Shown: positions 57,181 to 64,000 of the stretch, one piece after another | Layout: every line of letters begins with the position of its first letter | How positions within the stretch are numbered: position 1 is the stretch's first letter | Source of the DNA: Tetracentron sinense | Taxonomy: Eukaryota; Streptophyta; Magnoliopsida; Trochodendrales; Trochodendraceae | DNA length: 64,000 bases | Direction of reading: 5' to 3' | Assembly (NCBI GenBank): GCA_015143295.1 | Contig: CM026554.1 | Span: 51,706,627 to 51,770,626 of the forward strand | Notes under the pieces: model-generated | Told to the model about the DNA's origin: nothing | What the model saw: the letters and a program-made list of their open reading frames with translations, nothing else | The model's database searches: none | Made by a program: the position numbers and the translations under genes

Positions 57181-57504
57181 GGAGAGGATTTGCACCCTTT
57201 AAAAAAATGTTTCGTAACTTAATTGTGCTTAGTTTGGATCACTTTTTTTTAAATAGTGCTTTAGCTAGACAGCCATTAACAAAAAAACAAAAACAAAAAA
57301 AAGGCTAGACAGCCTAGACTCCATAAAATAGGCTCTACTTTTAAGGAAGAAAAAAGTGAAATGTTGAAAATCATCACCTCCACCGAAAAACAATACAGTC
57401 CCTCCTACTGCACTTTTCAAATTCCTCATGTTGACCCTTTTAATCCTCTTGTTCTAGCTTCTTTAGTACCCCATCAAGCTTTAAACCTTTCAAAAGCTTC
57501 ACTC
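57181..57504 (+). promoter_or_regulatory. Proximal upstream region of the wall-associated gene
   Basis: AT-rich with A-runs near 57280-57300. No clear TATA box. An in-frame upstream ATG at 57361 would add 48 residues with no resemblance to a signal peptide. Confidence 0.35.
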
Positions 57505-58494
57505 ATGTCATCCATCTCTATACCATGGCTGTTCTTCCCCATCTTCTTCTTCCTCCCCCTGGTGCACACACTCCTTCCTATCACCACCACTACATGTCGC
57601 GACACATGCGGTTCGATCCCCGTAAAGTACCCCTTCGGCACCGGATCCGGATGTGGCCACCCCAATTTTACTAGATATGTGAAATGTAGTTCTGGGATTC
57701 TCCAATTCGCGACGCCTACTGGCATCTACACTATATCTTCAATAGACTATGACAGTAATTCTCTTGTAATCACTGACCCCCTCATGTCGAATTGTAGTTC
57801 GATGCAAAATTCGGGGAGTTTTAGCTTGGATTCCGCCGCTCCATTTAGTATAATTACCGAAAATACATTCGTTTTACTCGGCTGCTCAACCTCGTCCCCA
57901 GTGTTTGATCCAAATGAAGATTTTTGTGACACAGGGTCAGCTTCACATGTGTGTAGGGGGATGTACTCTTGTAAAGGGGTGACCGGCATAGGGTTGGAAC
58001 CAAATGCACCAATCTCCACTTGTTGTGTCTACAATTCGCCTATCGGGGGGCTTGGCTCGGGGTATGCGATCGATCTTCCGAAGCTCCAATGCTCGACTTA
58101 TACGGCAATTTATGGGTTCGGAGACAACGAGGGAGATCCAATGGGATGGAATTATGGGATTTTGTTACATTTTAATGAATCCTATCAAACTGATTCATGT
58201 AAAGATTGTGAAGCAAGTGGGGGCACATGTGGTTTTGCTGGCTTGGATGTATCGTTCGCTTGCATTTGTCGGAACGGCGTGAACTCGACCTTGAATTGCT
58301 ATGGTCAAGGTTGGCTCCGGTGTAGATTGCGCGATTTTTTATAATTTTTATTTATATTTTCTAATATAATTTTTCTATTCGTGTTAGGATTTGTTTGGAG
58401 TGCGACATGGAGACCCAACATTCAAATCAAGATGAGTATCCAAGGTACATTAAAGGCAATGTCTTTTGTCTTTCTACTCTTCACATCTTTTTAG
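57505..58494 (+). CDS. Kinase-less wall-associated GUB_WAK protein
   Basis: Exons 57505-58309 and 58388-58494 join in phase to 303 residues. I chose the ATG at 57505 because it opens directly into a signal peptide (MSSISIPWLFFPIFFFLPLV), while the in-frame ATG at 57361 puts 48 extra residues before it. The mature part begins with a cysteine-rich galacturonan-binding domain (CRDTCGSIPVKYPFGTGSGC, GHPNFTRYVKC). It continues to the WAK-associated C-terminal domain (SCKDCEASGGTCGF, then FACICRNG). No kinase follows; the second exon ends in a short hydrophobic tail (MSFVFLLFTSF), which hints at a GPI anchor but is weak. Such proteins sit in the wall or at the membrane surface and may bind pectin. 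Without splicing, the frame stops at 58344 with RCRLRDFL. Confidence 0.85.
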
Positions 58495-59231
58495 AAAAAA
58501 GAGATTCTTTTGCTCAAGGTTTTGAAAATATCTTTACATTATTGATTTAGAAGTTTTTGAATTTTAAAAATGAGAGAAGTTCCATTAATTTTGCTTAGGT
58601 CTTCACCCTCGGATTTAAGTGCATACTCGCCTGCCCCACTAACTTGGACATGGACGTAAAAGCATGTCCCTCACTAAGAGAACGGCGTGGGTAGGTGTGT
58701 CAATCGGCTATGCTGGGCCTGAAACGGCCCAATTATTTAATTGGGCCATAACATTAGACCCAAGTCAAGGCCAGCCTTGGCTCAATTCCTAGAGAGAGGA
58801 ACTCTCAATATATCGATTAAAGTTCCCTTTTAAGTGATGTTGCTAGAGAGCTACTCGCCCCGCTAGTCTTAATAGTTACTGTCCACAAACAAACACTTGT
58901 ACCCTCCTCCCTCTGCAAAAATAAAATAAAAAATAAAGAGAAAAAAAACAGTGCATACTCATTGGGTGTGTACACCCCGCCTCTTGCGCCAGTGGCGGGG
59001 TGTGGCCTCTCTTTTAAGGGATGTCTGGGGAACCAATCCCCTATGGGTGATGAGTTACTGGAGCTCCACCCCCAATGCTAACCAACTAACCTCTAACCGT
59101 AGGTAAATAATACCCCCAACAAAAAAAAATAAAAATAAAAATAATAATAATTGGGCTTGTTTGATAACAAGATAATGATCTCAAAACATTTAGCATGTGT
59201 AAGAAAACTCTAGAGTTAATTAGGGCGGCTA
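58495..59231. other. Spacer downstream of the wall-associated gene
   Basis: It contains a GC-rich imperfect palindrome near 58975-59000 (CCCCGCC...GGCGGGG) and an (AATAAA)-type low-complexity tract at 59130-59150. No gene. Confidence 0.45.
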
Positions 59232-59385
59232 CATTGGGAATAGCCCAGTGGTTGGTGTATCCCCTACTTAGGAGGGAGGTTCCGGGCTCGAGTCCCATGC
59301 AGGTGGGCTTTGTGATTTCCCACACTTTGTTGAGCAGATACTAACCCCTATCCCCTAAGACCGTACGAACAAAAAAATTTGGGGC
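59232..59385 (+). mobile_element. tRNA-derived SINE (candidate)
   Basis: TAGCCCAGTGGTTGGTG (59241-59257) resembles a Pol III A box, and GGTTCCGGGCTCGAGTCCC (59278-59296) a B box, with tRNA-like spacing. The tail is A-rich (ACAAAAAAATTT). A related fragment with GGGCTCGAGTCTC lies at about 59990-60080. Confidence 0.6.
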
Positions 59386-60561
59386 AGGCTAACATTTAAA
59401 ACTTTAGGATGTGGAATGTGGATGCATATAAAATCAAATCTGAGCAAAAAATAATATTGCCCTTAGATAAAATCTAGTCTGGGTCTCATCTTGTTACCAA
59501 ACATGCTCTACTCTTTTTTAGCACATAAAAAGCTCGAGCTAACAAAAGTTTATTCGGATACTATGTCAGGATTTTTGCTATTCTGGATGGCGATCTTCAT
59601 TTGAAGCATGTGAGAATTCATAGCTGTTCCTATATATTTCTTTATAAAGGCAGTGAGTGACATGGTTGGCTTGTTGACAAAGGCAGATGTTAGGCTTATG
59701 AACTTCGTCAATTTGTTCTCAAAATTGTTCAATTGGAGTCTCAGAGTGCACAGATCCGTGATGTTACAAGGCCGATTCAGTTCTGAGTTTGGGGGATGAT
59801 GTACTAGTCATGCCATTTGCAACAGATAGTTAGGAGAATTGGTATTTGCTTATAGCATTACATTTATTCAAATTTTGTCAATCGTCATGTTGCAATATAT
59901 TTTTTCTCTTGATATTATTTTTGGTTGTAGATCTAATCTATTTACATCTTTGCAAGAGCCTATATGCTTGGATGACAAGTAGCATACCCCTGTTTAGGAG
60001 GTTAGGGCTCGAGTCTCTGTACAGTCTTGTAAGTCCTCTCACGACTAACCACTGGGCAAGTAACAGATATTGCCTACCCAAAAGGAAAAAAAATGTATGC
60101 ATCTTTTATTTATAGGGAAGGAAACAGACTCATAAGTTATGATTTGGGATATTGGAAGCTATTAGTCTTATTATCGAGTTGGTTTAATTGATCAATATCT
60201 ACCGACCAATACAATGTTACTTTGAATCATTTGAGGAGACCATTTCCAGGACAAAGGGGAAAAAAAAATACACTATAATATGTCTAGTTATCAAGAAAAT
60301 AAGTGAAAAGAAAAGAAAATTGGATGAAATGTAGTTAACAATTGTATTAGAAATCTATAATTTTTTTCTTTTCTATGCTTTCACATATTTTCTCAGCAAC
60401 CAAACATACCCGGAATCACTTCAAAGAACAATCAATGCATCATAATTTGTCAATCAAGGAATCCAAGTCAAGGAGATGTTCTTAGAACAATCAAGTCATA
60501 AACCCCTAGCCTACCTTATCGCATTCTTAAAATTCCCTTCAATAATGATGGTAAGAAGACT
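59386..60561. other. Spacer with a second SINE-like fragment
   Basis: About 59966-60080 holds TAGCATACCCCTGTTTAGG, then GGGCTCGAGTCTC and an A-rich end, a truncated relative of the preceding SINE candidate. The rest is AT-rich without exons. Confidence 0.4.
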
Positions 60562-60870
60562 AAGGGTCTGTTCTTTTGTTTAGACTTATAAAGTCCAGTA
60601 CTTTACAAGTTTTTTCATTTGACAATTATTTTCTTTTGATAAATTAGATGTATCATACTTCACATCTCTTGGTTGTAATTCCCGTAAGACTTCAAATGTA
60701 GCAAAATTTATGATTTTAAACCTCACAAAAATTGTAAAACTCGAAATCACATGATAATAGGAATTGTTCTTGTTAAAAATCTGGATAAGGTGACTCAAAT
60801 TTTTTACCAACTATCATGACGAAGTATAAAATATCAAGTTTTATAAGTCTCAGCAAAAGAACGGACCCTT
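60562..60870. mobile_element. MITE, GGTCCGTTCTTTTG family, copy 2
   Basis: The left end AAGGGTCTGTTCTTTTGTTT pairs with the complement of the right end (AGCAAAAGAACGGACCCTT). Ends and internal words match copy 1 at 42213. About 309 bp. Confidence 0.9.
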
Positions 60871-61247
60871 AAGAGGAGATGAAAGGATAAGACTTGTGGC
60901 AACCTAGGATCCGAGCATTTTTAGAGCTCACTACACCTTTCGGGCGATGGTGGGATGTGAAATGCACCTCATACTATTCATCATATTCCACCAACTCATA
61001 CTAGTCTCAAAGCTCACATTAAGTTAATTTAATAAAGCGTAAGGATAGTTCACGGATCAAGTTTAGTAATAAATAATTTCATTAGTGTGTGTTTGAAAAA
61101 AAATTGAATATGGAAATAAAATTTAAATTTTCTTTCAAAATAATCATAAAAAAACATAACAAATTTTTTATAGAAAGTTCTTGTAGGTTACACTAATGAG
61201 AAAAGTGTAATGATAAAAATATTTTTTTTTCCGCCCCAAACGCTTGT
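60871..61247. other. Spacer between two MITEs
   Basis: AT-rich; no feature I can support. Confidence 0.5.
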
Positions 61248-61465
61248 GGGGGCGTTTGGATTGAATTTTATTAGCTAAAAATCAATTATGATAAAATAGA
61301 TTTTATAAAATAAATTCTCAAATAATTAATTTTTTAATTAATAGTGTTGGGGAATACGAAATTGAGTCTATCATCTTTTCTTCTTATTCCCCAAAACACT
61401 ATTATTTGATAATTAATTTGATCAAGATTGATTTTTGGCTAATAAAATCCAATCCAAACGGCACC
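61248..61465. mobile_element. Foldback MITE with GCGTTTGGATTG ends
   Basis: GGGGCGTTTGGATTGAATTT at the left pairs with the complement of the right end (GGTGCCGTTTGGATTGGATT). Inner arms with TTATTAGCTAAAAATCAAT continue the pairing. About 218 bp; it ends about 425 bases before the RIK start codon. Confidence 0.85.
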
Positions 61466-61890
61466 TTGGCAAGTGCAAGAAAAACCTTTTTTTTGGGGTT
61501 ACTTTATTAAAAGCTACGCACACCATCAAATTGATGGCTCCGATCGAGGTTGGTTGTGTGCCCACTGATGATTTATTAAAAGGTTCATGTAGAATCGATA
61601 GACCATATCATTACTTGGACATTACACACAAGATACAAGACCAGATGGACGGTTAGGATCCTATAATTCCAAGTATCCCTTCTAGATCGTCTGGTTGATG
61701 AGTGGCGTGGGATCGGACTGTTGATTGGCGAAGTATGGATCACCATATGTCGGCGTACTATGGGATCTCCATTTAATGCCCAAAATAACCTTCATCAAGC
61801 TACAAAACCCACAGTATATTCACACGAAAACACTGCTTCGCTGAGTATTGTTTTTGCAATCTATCATCTCTGCGAACGAACCCCAAGAGC
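61466..61890 (+). promoter_or_regulatory. Upstream region of the RIK-type gene
   Basis: Likely promoter and 5' leader. No convincing TATA box. A less AT-rich stretch covers about 61690-61760, with CCATTTAATGCCC further on. Confidence 0.35.
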
Positions 61891-63597
61891 ATGACAGAGG
61901 ACAGTAGCACGAAAGTTTCAGAAGAAACCATGGCCACAGCAGCAGCAGCGTCGGCAAGACAAAGGTAACTTTCTGAAACCCTAATTCGAATTATTATTTC
62001 TTCTTCTGGCTTCGATTTGCCATGATTCGTTAAATTTAGGGTTTTGTGAGACCGGTGTTTGATTTGTATTTAAAAAAAAATTGGATTTAGGGTTTATGGT
62101 GATGTTCATCTTGTATGAATCGAGTTTGTATTTGTTTGATTTGAGAAATCTAGGGTAGTGGTTGGAATGGAATGAGAGGATAACCAGGGTTTTTGTGTTT
62201 GTTGGGTTCTATGATCTATGTCGTTGTCTTGTTTGTTTTCTATTTAGGGTTAGAGCAGTGAACTGCTCTTTAGGATAAGAATTCGGCCTGATGAGTTCGA
62301 GTATTTATATTGTCACCATTAAATTTTTATTTTTATTTTTATCAATAATCCAGAGGATAAAAAAAAAATACAACGACAGAAGAAGAGTTTACAAGAAAAA
62401 AACTCAAAAAAAGAAAAGAAAAAGAAAATAGTGTATGAAGAGGACCCCCCAAGGAGAGAGAGGCAAGTGCCACATAGCCAAACCCAACCCAACAAATCAC
62501 CCAGGTCCACCCTATCCTGTCGGATGGAAACCATTCAACAACTAGTAACCAGATACGAAAACAAATGCGAGATAGAGAAGATGGAGAATTCTCGAAGACT
62601 CTTGTTTTGCTATTTTCATATCGATGGCGAAAGAGCTCTTGGGAGAACTGACCAAACAGCCCTCCGTGCACTATCCGCACTTACAATTTATTTCTATTAT
62701 TGTGGTTTAAAATTACTGAAGTAGATAGGAGTCCTAATTTTTCTAGCAAGATCTTGTTTTAAGCAACCAGTTTATTGTTGCAGAAAACATGATTTATGTT
62801 ATCTGCTAAGGTCTTGGGCAGTAAAATTTTCTTATATTAGTGAATTTATGGTGAATTCCGTCGTTTTTTGTTCTCCTTGATGTTAAAACTAAGCTTATTC
62901 ATAGTCATCAATGTGTTTATTCTCAGTCATCAAACATTTTGAGCTTCTAGTATTTCCAGACTGTTATATACCCATTTTAGAAGAACTTGGGATACCATGA
63001 AATCGGTGATTTTATCCACCAATAAAGAAAACCGAAGAATATCAAGGCATATTTTTTTTCATCAACTACTATAGGTTTCTTATCAGAAAAAAGAACAGAA
63101 AAAATCCACAACTATTATAGGTTGAACCTAGTTGGAGTGGCTTATCGATAAAAAAAAACCTAGTTGGAGTGGCTTTCAACAAATTCACGTGTATGACATT
63201 GTTGAAAAGTCATAGCTGGGATGATAAACCTCCATGTTGCTTGAAAAGGTCAGCATGTAGAGTAATGTCCTAAACACAAGAGTTTTATTCGTTTGCTGAT
63301 AATATGCAATTATGATTTGGCACTTGCAAGAACTAAAATTTGGCACCTTTCTGCAGAAGAAAGAGAAAATGGGACCAGCCTGCTGAGTCCTTGGTGCCAG
63401 CTGGATTAGCATTACCTGGAGTTCTCCCATTGGGCAACATGGGATCTCTTGTTGGGATTACACTTCCAGGTGTGGCTACGCTTTCTGGTGCTCTTTTGAC
63501 AAGTCCTCTTCCAGCTACTTGTGCAACTGTTCCCCTAGTGTTTCAGGCACCTCCAATCCAGCATCACACAGCTGCAGTGGTCCAAAAATTAAATCAA
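61891..63597 (+). CDS. RIK: RIK-type KH-domain protein, first two coding exons (continues past window)
   Basis: Exon 1 (61891-61964) starts MTEDSSTKVSEE and ends in an Ala-rich stretch and RQ. Exon 2 (63357-63597) gives RRKRKWDQPAESLV, then GVLPLGNMGSL, and ends at KLNQ in phase 0. The MTED start, the basic RKRKWDQPAE box (a likely nuclear signal) and PLGN match the N-terminus of RIK, the RS2/AS1-interacting KH protein linked to silencing of class I KNOX genes in leaves. The KH domain itself lies in exons beyond 64000. Both splice sites are GT-AG. Intron 1 (1.4 kb) begins with AACCCTAA and contains an inverted LINE fragment. Confidence 0.88.
62320..62720 (-). mobile_element. LINE 3' fragment in RIK intron 1
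   Basis: On the minus strand it ends GGATTATTGATAAAAATAAA, a LINE-type tail with AAAAATAAAAAT repeats, preceded by CT- and T-rich 3' UTR-like sequence. The upstream extent is uncertain and no RT motif is visible. The frames at 62319-62724 come from this fragment. Confidence 0.5.
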
Positions 63598-64000
63598 GTG
63601 AGTTTTATATTGGAACTTTTTTTGCACTTTCACCTTCACGATATATACGTTGCCTTTAATTTGCTGCATCTCTTAAAGATATTGCGTCTGTTATACCTAA
63701 AGATGTTAAGAATTGGTAGGCATCCTCATCCATTATCATCAAAGATGGGATGTTTCTGTGAAATCCTTGGGATTTTCTATTTGTTCATATCTTATGAGTG
63801 GCAGTGAATCTCATTATAAAGCACTCCTGTGAGTTTCAATGGAGGTTTGCATATATTAGTTGAAGCATTTTTCCAATGCGAATGAGATTAATTTTACTTA
63901 TATGACCTGCTTTTGTTGTTCTTTTATTTTTTAAGTATAATTTCATTTCAAAAAGAGAAAGGCCGGACCCTATGTACAAAAACCCTCTCAAGGAAATGAA
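63598..64000 (+). other. RIK intron 2 (start)
   Basis: It begins GTGAGTTTTA. No further exon is recognised before the window ends. Confidence 0.6.

Noticed and set aside
62319-62724. Frames of 71-112 residues in RIK intron 1
   Set aside because: Lie in an inverted LINE 3' fragment and do not continue the RIK frame.

Overview
This is plant nuclear DNA, most likely from a woody or early-branching eudicot. It is AT-rich and intron-rich, with GT-AG introns, plant gene families (ureide permease, wall-associated galacturonan-binding protein, RIK, AIPP2-like PHD protein), a plant-type tRNA-Asn and dense LTR retrotransposons, hAT-type foldback elements and MITEs. I cannot name the species.

Host genes, left to right: (1) a ureide permease gene on + (8012-9962) with six clean exons but no first exon in the window; (2) a PHD-finger/AIPP2-like SPOC protein on + (exons 20998-28657); (3) a DNAJC21/JJJ1-type J-protein on - (38996-36153, three exons); (4) tRNA-Asn(GTT) on - (56497-56424); (5) a kinase-less wall-associated GUB_WAK protein on + (57505-58494); (6) the first two coding exons of an RIK-type KH-domain gene on + (61891-63597), running off the right edge. 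They are unrelated single-copy-style genes, not an operon or pathway cluster.

Between the genes lies layered transposon DNA. 1-4955 is the gag/pol/5' LTR part of a decayed Ty3 chromovirus (Tekay/Del-like) on -. 18107-20795 is a Ty3 deletion derivative in or next to the PHD gene's first intron, itself hit by a hAT-type element. 43311-56393 is a three-level nest with target-site duplications (TSDs) visible at every level: a hAT-like foldback element, interrupted by an 11.8-kb Ty1/copia element (TSD CCTGG), whose pol is interrupted by a 4.1-kb TG...CA element, probably a solo LTR (TSD ATTTC). Several MITE families recur, one of which carries G-box/ABRE cores (CACGTG) in its inverted repeats.

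I found no undescribed multi-gene system. The most informative observations are the resolved nest, the displaced first exon of the ureide permease gene, a GC-AG intron and a frameshift-type terminus in the PHD gene, stops in the retroelements that look like cytosine deamination, and G-box-bearing foldback elements, one of them about 0.3 kb upstream of the wall-associated gene.
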